Shown piece after piece: positions 1 through 13,178 of a stretch of 64,000 nucleotides of DNA (position 1 is its first letter; each line of letters starts with the position of its first letter). The translations under genes were made by a program, and so were the position numbers. The stretch covers positions 250,240 to 314,239 of the forward strand of contig NW_019775517.1 of NCBI RefSeq assembly GCF_001039355.2. The letters run 5' to 3'. Source of the DNA: Lingula anatina (Eukaryota > Brachiopoda > Lingulata > Lingulida > Lingulidae). The notes beneath the pieces are model-generated. The model did no database searches. It was not told the origin of the DNA and saw nothing but the letters and a program-made list of their open reading frames with translations.

Positions 1-295
1 GAATGTATCTGTAGACATTTCAGATATTTCGAAATATCAGAAATAAACTAGGCAGAAGACCATGGTTAAATAATGTTTTTCACAACATGTACTTTACACA
101 GTTAACTTCAATTCCAACTTAGCTTCTTTCTCTGAGTTTTATTTGTTTGGATTCACACGGGCATTAGTTATTTTTCTAATCATCACAACAGTTTTTTAGA
201 TGTGCATGTCATGGCACAAAAGTCAAGTTCCAAAAATCCTTTTACTTCAAAAAAGAACTCCAAACATCTTAAAGTATTCTGTAAAATAAACTTAC

Positions 296-377
296 TCATC
301 CCAGCATCCACATCAGAGTTACTGCAGCCAGCTACTCTCACCTTCAACAGTGGTGTCACATTTCTCATACTGGACTG
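296..377 (-). CDS. BRCA2: BRCA2 exon at the OB2/OB3 boundary (last in window)
   Basis: An 82-nt exon reading [25 protein letters not shown], which matches the human segment [21 protein letters not shown]. It ends ATGA|GTAAGT in phase 1. The start could be three bases either way (CAGCAG acceptor). Positions 1-295 look like the next intron; the remaining OB3 and C-terminal exons are outside the window. Confidence 0.88.
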
Positions 378-3300
378 CTGTTCAAATACAAATTAATATC
401 AATTAATGATAATATCAAAAATATAGCAGAAAAAAGTCAACAAAAAGTCTTTTTTTTACAATGAGCTTGAGAAAAAGTAAAAAAAAAATTAACAACTATA
501 AGGTGGTACATTAAAGTGTAGTCAAATGAAAAACCTTAAAATGATTCTAAAATGGAACAGTACAAGTCAAATATAAAATCATCATGAAGGCCTTAAATGT
601 GAATATTTTACCTATTCAAAAAAAAAAAAAAAAAAAATGCTACAGTATGTATGAATTTAGTATTTTTCAGTGCAGACTCCTTCCTATAAATATACAAGCG
701 TGTGAGCACACACACACACTCAGGCAAGTATGCACACACACCATCTCTCCCGTGTACCTCGTTCTCCGTGTCCTGTAAAGCCTTCCTGACCTGTGCCTGT
801 ACCTCTGCTTGCTGATCCATCTGTAGTCTACATCTATGCTCATTCAGGGCACAGATCTGAGCCTCACTTAACTCCATCTAAAAGGAATAGAAATAAAGTA
901 AGTGGAAACACATTTTTGGAAGGGACAAAAGGATAAATTAATAAAAGCAAAATATTTATTTGTTTTCACAATTCTTATTTTCGACGGACAAACACTTTAG
1001 ATTGTAAGACTGTGGCGAACTAAACATCTTTTCACTTGAGAAGCCAAAATGGCCTGATAATGCTTTGAAGTTATTGAGAGTCAGCTAAGAAAAACTTCAC
1101 CATAATTGCAAAGATGGCGCCACATTAATTTCAGGTTTCATTTCAAGTTTTGTTTTATTTGTCTTTTTCATAGATAGTGAACTAGTCATTTTAGAACATT
1201 ATGATAGGGCCATGTTTTACACTGATAGAAACCCTGTCTACAAAGTACCTCTATAGAAGTGGGGTCAGGTGCGTTCTGAATGGCATCATAGATCTCTTTG
1301 CCAGTGGTCAGATTGCTGATCTGGACATGGGTCAACTTCACTGACCTCCTCTTCCTTTTTGTGCCTGCAGCAAACATGTTGAGATTGAGCACAATCAGGA
1401 GTGTGAATGCATTCACACCTAACACATTCCAATATCACAGTAACTGCCTTGAGGCTCAATGAACTTTGACCTTTTTAAAAGTCAGAATGCAGGGCAAAAA
1501 ATGTTTGTTATTTTAAAGGCTGGATAAATGAATTTTGAAAAAAATGTTTTTGAGTTTAAATATTCCTTTTAAGAAATCTTTAGTGCAATAAAATGGAGAA
1601 TAACTCACTCTTATCAGAACTCTTTAGTTCAACGTCTGCTTGAATTCTAGCCAACAGTCTCTCCATTCTCTCTTGCCGTGTTTGTTCAAACTTTTTTGAT
1701 TCTCGTTCTTCCATCCGACCACAGCGGAACACATTGGAGCCATTTGGTAACTTCTCCATATACTAAATAAAATCAGAAAGAAAGTTCAATATTATAATGA
1801 GGATAATAAAATTTGGAGGATCCCTGAAATTTTATACTTGCTTAGGACAACAGATAAGTGAAAACTTTTAAATAAAAAAAAAATATCTCAAAGCACCATC
1901 TGTCTTTTACATGCACGCACACACACACACACACTGACACACACAAATAAACACACACATCTCACACCCACCTGTATAGGGTACACCCTGGTTACCACGA
2001 CATCCACACACCCCACCATCCCCCCATCTGGGAACAGAGACCCCAGGGGCACAGGGAAGGGGTGGGGGGACCTGTGGAAGCCAAGTATGGCATCCCATCT
2101 AGCAGGCCTGGTGGAATTCCCACTGACTTTAAGTAGAAGATCTGTTGGTGCCTGGTAACATAAAGAAGAACATATAAAACACTGACAAAATGAATTAACC
2201 CATATGCAAGACATTGAACTAGAAAACTAATTGCCTTTTTGGTGTCATGTTGAGAGGATCATATTACAATGTACGTTTACCCACTTCTTTCACTTTTGCT
2301 TTTCCTAATAAAATTGCAGTAAATGAATAGACAAAATCATAGTGTCACACAAAGTTAGCTGCATTTCTTCATGATAATAGCAATATGTAAATTAAAAGAT
2401 GTGAGTACAAAGATAACACATTATCTAAGTAATAGCACAAAAAATATTTTGGCATAAAATGCTTATTACTCAAATAAATAAGGGTTTTAACCCACCTCTA
2501 ATGGCAAGCAGGCATCCTGGGAACCCACCAGTTCTGCCCCACATACACAGAGTTTCTGACCCACTCTCAGCTTGCCAGACCTGAGGAGTTTGGTCAGGGC
2601 AGGGTCCAGCTGGGCTCTGATGGGATACCAACCATCTGTCAGCTCTACTGTGGCCTTAGAGGGGGATAAATATAGAGGTGAATGACAATGATTATCAATA
2701 CATAAATATTTGCTTGTATTTCTTCGACCTCAAAGCAATTGGATTGTGCAATAACATTAAATTTGCGGTGGAATTTGATAAGTAGTAGACTAGATTTGAA
2801 AGATTTTAAATAAGACTTCAAAAACAAGCTTAATATAAACCTTAACATGTTAAATTACACATATGAAAAAGTAAAACACTGAGGGCAATGCAATATCATA
2901 CATTTTCCACTGCCATTTTTGGTGCCTCTTTCTCTCCCTCCTTGCCTCTACTATGAGTTTGTCCCCCTGTCTCTATACTTTTGTTTGTAAGAACTCTGCT
3001 CACACACAGTATCATAGTTTTGGCAGGAGTGTCATCTCTTTCAGTTATTTTCTTCACTGCAGATCTGAAAAAAATTATGTCATCCGTTTTGATCAATAAG
3101 TCTATGTTAAATGAGACAAAAAAGCATGATTCAATATCTGGTAGTTATTGAACATATCAATAATACCAAACATTTTATTGAAATGTATTAATTTATTTTA
3201 TTCATATCATTTTTAGGAAATAATTTCAAAGATTCTGCTCATTGTAGGGCTGGATCTAGCTTGAAAACATACTTTTATTTTATTTGTGTTCCTGTATATG

Positions 3301-6300
3301 CCTGGCAGCCAAAATTTAAAGAATTAAGTAATCAAAACAAACCACAGCTTAAGTTTGCTTCACTGTAAAGCAGATTATACATTATGCATCAGATGAAGTG
3401 GATACAGAATTTCTCCATGGAAGAAAGCTTCCAAAGCTGAAGAGTAAATTTCTCCCCTAACAAAGTAAACAAGTGTGTTTAGCATCAAAGGCAGAGGCTA
3501 CAGGGACCTGCCAGTAGTAGGGCACTCACTACATCAACACTGAGCTCACCAGTCTGGTTAGCCTTGAATTTTATATCAAAATGTCAGAACTGTCAACATG
3601 TTCTCACAGTGAATAATCTACATCAAATGCATGAGCCTTGATTTAATTAGATTAGTTTAATATAAAATGCCATTCTCAAGATAACAAAAAAATAAATAAA
3701 TAAAAAAATAAAAAAATACACAGGGTACACAATTACATCACAATATCTATTTATTTAATAAGATTCAAACTTTCAACAAATACCTCCTTTTAAAACAAAT
3801 AATTATTGTAAAAACTATCAACTAAAATAACCCATGACACTGCAAGCCTGAATGAACTATAACGTCCAGATTTGTTGTTTTGTCATTCTGAAGCATAAGC
3901 CACATGTAATGGGTTCTACACCATGTAACTGTACTGTGAACAGACTTATCAGTAGGTGTTTGAATGCAGGAGGCAAGCAGAAAAAGACAAACCAACTAGA
4001 CAGTTTACACTATGGAGATGGTATAAGATTTCAAGAATTTTCACACAGAAAAAATTTCATCTTTTTTTGCCCCAGAGAAAATATTAAAATTGATCTCTTT
4101 AAAAGGTAAAATTAATGGTCATAAAATAGTCAACAATGGAGGGCATCCACTATTATATAATATTTTATTAAAAAAAATAATAAATCACTCTTGGCAAATA
4201 TCACAATCTCCTTTTGCGAAGATAATTATTAAATTCCATTCCCAAATTCATTAAAATGTCCCATAATTTACAACAAACATCCACAAAACACAAAATTGGC
4301 GCTAAAACACCACCAACATCCACTGCATACTGTAACCAATCACTCTTTGCTTGGTGATTATCAGCGTAATACTCAAGAGTCTAAACACCTTTAAGACCGC
4401 CTGCTTATCTAATCAATAATGAATCCGTCACTTTGAAGATTAAGACCCCTGTCAGCGATGCCTGTCAAACAGCAAGGGTCAACCATCGGGTGAACTGAGA
4501 GATTAACAGCGCCAGGCTGAATACAAATGAAGACTGACAGGCAGCGGGTAGCAATCGGTAACCAAGAAACAACTCTAGCAGGTTGGGGGAAAACAGGGTG
4601 ACTGGATGCTAGTTGTTAAATGTAACTGGTGCTACGTATGGGCCATTCATTCCATGTGGAAAGACTGTGAACTGATTACCACTGAGATGATCTGTTAAAC
4701 CAGTTGAGTAGTAGGTAAGTTTGTTATTAAAGTTTGTGTCTTGATTTTCTTCTGTTAGAAATATTTTCATCATGTTTTTCAACTTTTGAATGGGATGTGT
4801 TAACAAATTCTGTGACCAAGATTGACATTGGAGTTTTTAAGCCTTTAATTTCCACAGACACTTTTAATTGTTTTTATCTTATTTATTTTTTAAAATATAT
4901 TTTCTTCTTTTTATCACATTATTTTAATTTTTCAATAAAAGTAAAGCCTCAAAGTTTTGTCTCAGTTTTGAAATAACTAGAAAAACCTTTTAGTCAAGTT
5001 TCATCTGTAGGCCACACTTAACACTGAACTCAGTGACATCTCTAGTTTTTTAAACCAGTTTTTATTCTGCAGCAATGTTTGCTGCTATAATGTCAACAGT
5101 AAAGGGCAGAACGCAAGCTGCTCTCAGCTTTCTCTACAACATCATCATATAGCTTACACGTTAAGTACATTAAATGTTTAGTGAGCTAGGTTCGTTTGTG
5201 AGAGAAAAGGGAAGTGAAAAATTTAAAAAAACACCTTTTGGTTTCAAATTGGCTGTGATTGTAACACAACAGCAAATTAAATTTCTCAAAGCTTTAATAA
5301 ATATTTTTCCAAACTGAATCAGAAAAGGCTTCCAGCATACCTGGTAATATGAATGTCACTGTTCAAAATAAAACAATTTATCAATCTCATTATTTTGGAT
5401 TCCATGGACAATAATTGTCATTTCAAAATCTTCTAATTTAAAATTTTCATTTTCAGTCTGACATTTTTATTTAAAACCATCTCCACCAACCATGGCAACC
5501 GAAAATGATGTCACTCAAACGCAAATATCCTCAGAAGAGGAAATGTCAAAGGTTAACCTGTCAAATCTCAGTCGACTTCTTGTAGAAGGTGGAACCCTTT
5601 CAATGAAGGAGCTTTTTGACAGTATCCACCCTCCAATTACTTTACACGAGCACCTTGCAAAAGGGGAGGTTCACAAGACCCTGCGTGGACTGAAATCCAG
5701 GGGACTAATTAGCGAGGCACAATGGGGGAAATTATACCCAAGGAGGAAGAAAAATGCCAATTCTGAGAACTACGGCCCTACTCTCCTGTACATTCTCCTG
5801 CGTCACATCTGTCACTTGGCGCCACCTTACCCAAATGGTTGGGACAGCTGTCCCCTGCAGAGTGATAAAGGGATCTCTGCAGATGTTGCGAGAGTACAGT
5901 GGTACAGACGGCAGCTGGTCTCGCTGGATTCCCTTCCCGAGAAAGACTTCAATGGCTACTGGTCACATATCACGGAGGTATTGTTACGCATGGGGGGACC
6001 AATATGTAATGTTCGCATCAAGAGAATGCAGCGCGAAGCCATGGACGGTGAGATGCAACAGCATTATAGAAATGTTTTGAAATCTTGGCACCAAGCCAGC
6101 AGTAATGTTGAGGCTATAGAGAGAGAGATTCAACAATCAAGGAACAAGCCGCTCTCACTGGCTTCACCACGTCAGAGATTACCTGCTGTGAACAGTAAAG
6201 AGAAAGGCGGGAAGAGAGGAAAGAAAAAAGCAACTTTGTTCAATGATCCAGATTCATCAGGTAGGTTGAAAGAGGTTTTATCACATGGAAATTTCCTATT

Positions 6301-9300
6301 TATTCCAAACTGTAATAAGCATAATTGGTGCCTTTTTTGTCTAATATTTTTCTGTTTTTGGGGGGCGGGGGTGGAAGTTAATTTAAACATAATTTATTTC
6401 AGTCCATCAAATTCATATTCAATATAAACTTTTACTTTCATATCATTCAACTTGCAGGCATGTCACAAGAAGAAAGAAACATCCTCCTCAAATTCTACAA
6501 AACGTTGGTGGACAACATTCAAGCAGATGACGTTCTGGCTCGACTGGTAGAAGACAGGGTCCTCACCACTGTGGACAAGGAAAACATAAACACCCAGAAA
6601 AGAAACACAGAGAAAATGCGGGAACTGCTGGACATCCTTCCTCGCAGGGCCTCCCATGCATATATGGCTTTTTGTGACGCAATTCGCTTCAAGTATCCCG
6701 AGATTCATGAGCAGATGTCTCAGGCTAGGGCCGCCATGTATAGAGAGGCCATTACAAATAACTTTGGTAAGTGACATTGGTATGTTATGATATGATATGG
6801 TATGGTATGGCTAACATTTTCTAATATCTCATCTTATTTTCTCAAGATTAATCATTTTCATACAGTAACAGCGGTTTACTAGCTGACACTTTTGGAGAAA
6901 GATAACCAATATCTATTGCTAATTATTTTTATTAATTACCTTCATGACTTGTTTCAAAATTATCATTTAAATGCTCATCTACAAATAAATAATTCTATAC
7001 GAAAAATACTAGAAAGTATACATAGAAAGAAAGAATAGCCAGTAGTTAACACACCCCATCTCATAAAAACCTAAAATACTCATTTCAATAGACAGATCTG
7101 AAAATCTCAAAGACCTGAAACTATCAGTTACACTATTGACAAACAGCAGAAAGTAAAGCCTTATTAATTGCCATGTCCTTTAAATAAGAGAAATCCCTTC
7201 CACCATCATAAGACCACATAGTTCTCAAACAAGTGGAGTATAATGTTATCAAACCAAATCTTATTCCTATGCTAACATATTACAAGTAATCTGTTGGCTT
7301 GTCCTTTAAAAGAACTGGATGTTATATGCACCCATGGGATTAGGAATTGCTTGTACTAGGGATTTTGGATTAATTCAGGCACGTAGGATGAGGAAATTGA
7401 CTGCTTTTTTGTTAAACAAATTTCTACGGCACTAGTTCTAGGTCATAGATATTGGGCCAAACATTAGGCAAGGGCAAAGAGTTGGATTGGTTTAATTTCT
7501 TATTCAAATGTCAAAACTGACAAATCAATACTTTAGATGCATGTGGAATACATAAAGTCAATGTAGTTCCGCTTCATACATAAAATATTTAATTGACTGG
7601 TTTTATGACACTGATTCATCAAAATAATAAAAAATGATTTTTTCATAATGTAACATGTCAACAAAAATCCAGTTTGTCAATTATAATAACAATTATAGTA
7701 ATTATTATCATTTATCCTAACTTCAGATGTCCTAGAGTACTGTAGAGGAGTTCTCAGCAATGTCTACAAATCCCAGTACAGCCGCTGGAGACCAGCAACA
7801 TGGCACGAATCAGTGCAAGTGGATCTGCATGAATTCACAGTACCCCTAGAGCTGACAGACTCACAAGGGTAGGGATATACTTCACTTATTGACAAATATA
7901 TTACCTATCTTATCACTGATGAAACAATTTTTCTATTCATTCATTTGTGCCTTCATTCATCTGATTACAAATTTTTATGCAAATTTCTTAGTTCTAAATT
8001 TCATAAAGAAAAAAAAACCTTCAAACATGGATTGGATAATCGCACACAAGTAGTAATATATGTCCCTTCTGCATGTAATCTCATCTCAATTGTCGGCTTA
8101 AAATTATACACAAGATCTACACTTGTATTATATATATATATATTTCTATAACTTTCTATTCAGGAGGGTGCTGCCCAACAATGAGATCTTTGACCCTCAC
8201 CCAAAATGTGAGGCTCCAGGAAGGGTTCTTCTATCAGGTCTTAGTGGGTATGGAAAGTCCACTGCTCTGAAACATATGGCTTACTCCTGGGCAAAGAACC
8301 ATGGATACTTCCCCAAAAACTTTCAGCTTCTCTTTCTGGTTGATCTTAGAATGATGTCCGAGAACCAAAGCCTACAAGACGCTATCTTTGATCAGCTGAT
8401 TCCATTCAATTTCAAACTGACTAAGGATGAACTTTGGTCTTTGATAGTAGCCAATCAGAAAGATACTCTCTTTCTGTTGGATAGCTATGATCATGTGACC
8501 TCCTCAAACAGAGTCTTCTCTGATCTGATTGGACAAAAACTTTTAGACAAGGTGCATATTGTCATGACAACTGAACCAAGCTATGTCCAATCACTGATGA
8601 AGTATTGTGACACTGCTCTTCACATTATGGGGATCACAAAGGTGGAAGCCAAGGAGGACCTCGTTAGGCAATATGCCCAATCAACCAAAGTATCTGTTGA
8701 AAGCTATGCTGGTTTAATGTCAAAGCTTGCATCAGAAAATGAAATCGCACTTTGTGCCCTGACACAAAGTCCCTTCAACCTTCTCAGCCTGTGTGGCACT
8801 GTTGAAGCCAAAGTGAGTCTCCAGTTTGGAACCCAGACTTTCATCATGGACCAACTGATGCTGAGCTTACAGAGGCTGTTCTGTACCAGACAGGGGGTGG
8901 ATGTTCCGGGCGGGATACTCCCCGAAGAAATCAAGAGGACAATCAGCCAGCTTGAAGAAATAGCCTTCCAGAGCATGTTAAGTAAGAAGACAGTCTTCAA
9001 GTGCGATGAGCTCAATAAAACCTACATCAATGCCCTCATCTATAAACTGGGTCCTATGGTGAAGTTCCAATCCAAGCGCCCTAGAAGTACAGAATACTGC
9101 ATGTTTGCTAACAAGGCTTTCCAAGAGTACCTGGCAGCCAGATATCTAGCAGATATGACACAGGAAAGGTTCTTTGTCTACTCTCAACAGCTGGTCAAGG
9201 ATAAGTCCCTCCACAATGTGTGCGTGTTCTACTGCGGACTCAAACGCCACAGCTACGAGGTCTCCACAGTCAAAATCCTCCACGATCTGTTCTCACTTAT

Positions 9301-12300
9301 GGCAAAACACAATCTAACAAAATGGAGGGCTATCACATTCTCTGTTAATGGAAAAAGTCTAGGGAAGAGGCAGAACTCTCTCCTTAACAAAAGCACAAGA
9401 CGTGCCTTCACTCACGTGGACCTGAAAACTCAAGCTGCAAGTGACTACAGGAAAACTGATGTGAAAAATGGTGCTGATGATTCTTTAAAGGATAAGAAAC
9501 TTGAGGGCAGGGTACTGGACTTCATCCTCAGCTTAGAGTGTGTCAATGAGTGTCAGGGGAGAAAGGACAGCACAGACCTCATTGCTAAATCAATCCCAGC
9601 AAGACTCCTGCTGCGCCAACGCGAGCCAATATCAGCGGCAGCCATTAACGGCCTGGCCAGTGTGGTCAGGTCGCCAGACTGTCAAGTGACCGAGATGGAC
9701 ATTAAGGTGAACCATTTCTGTACATACAACAGAGAAACTCTGCTGACTTTAGCCGAGGCTGTTAGGGACAGCGCCAATATCAGCATTCTCAAGTTGATAT
9801 CCTTAGATACTGGCACCTCCACTTACTTCCTGGCAACTGCACTCAGGGGAAACACCAGCATTAAGACAGTCAAATGCATAGAGGAGTCTCAAAGTGAGAA
9901 TGACAAGATCTCAGCCTCAGTTTGGGCCAACTTACAAACAGCATGTCAAAACATGACCCACGTCACTTCGCTGACATTTGTCAACATGACCAATGCGCCT
10001 CTCCTCTCAAACATCATCCGCCATACTCCCTTATCCATCCAGGAGCTCCACTTCCCCTGCTGCTCCCTCAACCTCGTCTCTGCTGAGGAAATGAGCGTCA
10101 AACTCGAGCACACCAAGCAACTCCAGGTCCTGAACCTCTGTGGAACCAAACTTGAAAGCATGAACATGCTGTCCATGGCGCAGGGTCTGAAAGTCAACCA
10201 GTCTCTAAAAGAGCTACTTCTGACTGACACCCAGCTAGACAACAATGGCATCCAGGCCCTCAGCGAGGCACTGAAATTCAACCACACTGTCCAGCGCTTG
10301 GACCTCAGCAGGATTAACATATCAAACCAGGGCTGCCGGACCCTCGCTGCCGCTTTAGCTGTCAATGTCAGTGTCCAGGAAGTACTTTTAATGGGGACCA
10401 AGATCAGCCGAGAGGGGATGAGAATTGTGAAGGAGATTAAAAAAGAAAACCTCAACATCGTGGGGTTAGACTCCATCTATAGGCCGGCTCCAGTACATAT
10501 GACAGCCAATACAGAGGTTCTGCTGTAGACCACTCCAGATTAGACTTTGTTAAAAACTTTCAAGGTGCCTTTTAAAAGTTGACTCAATTTCCAAAGTTAT
10601 CTTTTCTTACTATTAATAGTGTTATTCATAAACAAAATGTCAGCAATGGCCTTAGCCAGAAGCAAAAGCCCACACTCATAACTTTCTATGTTTAAATATG
10701 AACTTCAGGGTATTAAAATTAATGCATTTTGAAGGACGATAAATCTGCAGCTGTAAATGTTCATATTTCCACAAGGTGGCAATAACAATAACATAAGGGG
10801 CCTCAAGTTTTCAAGTATTTAACGAGCGATAACTAGGCCATTTTATATTAGGTATATACGTGCTAGATAAGCTATTGAGAGCCAAGTTTATCACCCTGGT
10901 ACCTTTGACTGGCATCCACCTCTCTGTCGTATCTGTACTTGAGCTGTAGCATCACTCTGTGAGGGGTCAGGCACCTGGAACAAATAGCAACCTTTACATA
11001 GGATATACAGATTGATCTCTACTTACTATCAAGTTACATTCCAACAGGTTGTTTATAAGTCAGTTGCTTTATAAATAGTGCAAAACAAGTGCCCTAAGGT
11101 ATACAGCATGTACTGTACCTATATTATAAGCATGTAATGTAAGTTTTTTTTAATCAGTTCTACATTAAATGCAGGGATACATATGAAACAGTGTCAAGTT
11201 TAAAGTAACTGTCTCTTGTGAACCTATTTCTGAATCAGCTTTAAATGATGACTTCACACATCATGACAGATCATAACTTGATTGCCTGTAACTCTGTATA
11301 TCAATAACTTTGATTCTATTACTGGACTAACAAAAAACTCATCTTTTAGTATGATATTACTACACTATTTCATCCCCTTTACAATCTGAAGTGAAGTAAT
11401 AATCAAGGCATGTGTAAGAATTAACATTTTTATAGTCTCAATTCATTCTAATGTCCAGTAGGAGCTTTTTTCTAACTAATATATGTACATGGTAGCTAGT
11501 AATTTAAGGCCTTTGGTCCAGTATATTCTTAGTGTTGCTTTAAGTACTGTAAAGAGATAAGACTTAGTGTTTGAAAAAGATTGAATATTTAATGTACAAT
11601 ATACACAATTTTTGTAACATTTTACTTTTATATAACAGTCTATTTTGATATTTTACTGAATTATATTTTCAAGTGTATAATATTAAACTTGTGCTTGAAT
11701 TTCATCAAGTCACAAGAACAGAGCAATCTATGACAAAAATGTACATCATTGATTTTATGACCCAATAGACAGTCAAAATATTGTACATACTTAGCATATG
11801 TCTGTAGGTTTGTTTTGAAGATTCTTATAAAGACTGTCAAGAAGACAAACAGCTCTATACAGAAAAAAAAATACTTAACACTTATCATATGAAAAAGTAA
11901 TGGATTTTCTTTGCTATCACTGTATTATTTCCCCAACTTGAATAAAAAAATATATCAAGGATTACCACAAATTATTTCTATTTCTTGGACAAAATTGCTG
12001 ATCTGAAAAGATATCTGAAGCAATTCTATTTCTTTGTAAGCATGAAAAAAAAAAAAAAACAGAACAATGAAACTTGCAAAATCTGACAAATTAATCAGAA
12101 TTCATTACTGCCATACCTTCCACCAAACTGTTGCGGAAAAGCCACTTCCATGGCGGCCATCTTCCACACAATCCAGCGGTAGTGGTTATACACCCAGTCC
12201 TGGCTGACCAGACGCGGGTCAACTCCTGGCATGTCCAGGAATGCTCTGCAATGAAAACAGTGACTGTGGTCAATAGAAAACCAACGGATATCCCATTATG

Positions 12301-13147
12301 TCTCAGGAAACCAGTCTGGGATGTTAGCACTGCATGGCCCCTTCATGATGCCAGTAGTTATCATTATTAAAATCTGTTCAGTTTTTGAACAGTATTTCTG
12401 CTTTGGTCCAGTAGATTTTTTGACTTCAGGAGCTTGAAGGACAAGTAAGATAATGGCGATTTTGACAATGGAAAACTCCTCAAATAAAATCATATTCAGG
12501 ATATTATGAGACAGAATAAAATACTGCGAAAGGAGGAATTCTTCTGTCAATAACACTTCCCTGCCCTATGTTAATTGAAAACAATAAATATGAAAAAATT
12601 CCGACATCTGTCAAATACCACGGAAATCTTCGGCCAGAGATTGCTTCTGTCTTTATACCTGTAAAATTCATCTTTGCCAGCACAGCCCTGGTCATCCAGT
12701 ATCAGTGTGGCTCCATCTCCCACTTTGTACCCCTCCCCACTACTCAATATGCTGGGTAAAAAGTGCTCCTTGGGCAGGAAGTGGAACTCTTCTGCATTGG
12801 AGGCTGAGACTTTCAAAGTGGAGGGCAGTACACCAAGACCATACAACTAGATGATAAGGAGAAGTAAACAATTGATTCAATAACAATTATTAAGACCATT
12901 TTACTTTTGAAATTACAAAAATAAATACTCTTATTTAAATGTATCATGAGACAGGATCTACCTAAATGTACATGTTCTAAAATTTAAATCACAGAATTTC
13001 TGTTACCTAATCATTATCTAACAGCATCATTAAGTATTGTTCTGGCATTCCACACAATATTGACAAAATCTGTTCAGTCAAGCAAATGTGAAATGTGGTC
13101 ACTCACTCATGTGATGCATAAATACAAAAGACCACATACCTATTGAG

Positions 13148-13178
<31 letters not shown>

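Larger units (their letters stand above)
3065..10902 (-). other. BRCA2 intron that contains the NLR gene
   Basis: The donor is at 10902 (CAAAG|GTACC read on the minus strand) and the acceptor precedes 3064 (TTTTTTTCAG|ATC). The intron is 7,838 bp; the nested coding region takes up about 5 kb of it. The 10529-10902 stretch would carry the NLR 3' UTR; no clear AATAAA is seen within 300 nt of its stop. Confidence 0.92.

Noticed and set aside
9946-10476. 176-aa minus-strand ORF opposite the NLR LRR region
   Set aside because: It is a shadow of the LRR-coding strand, with no recognisable motif and no splice context.
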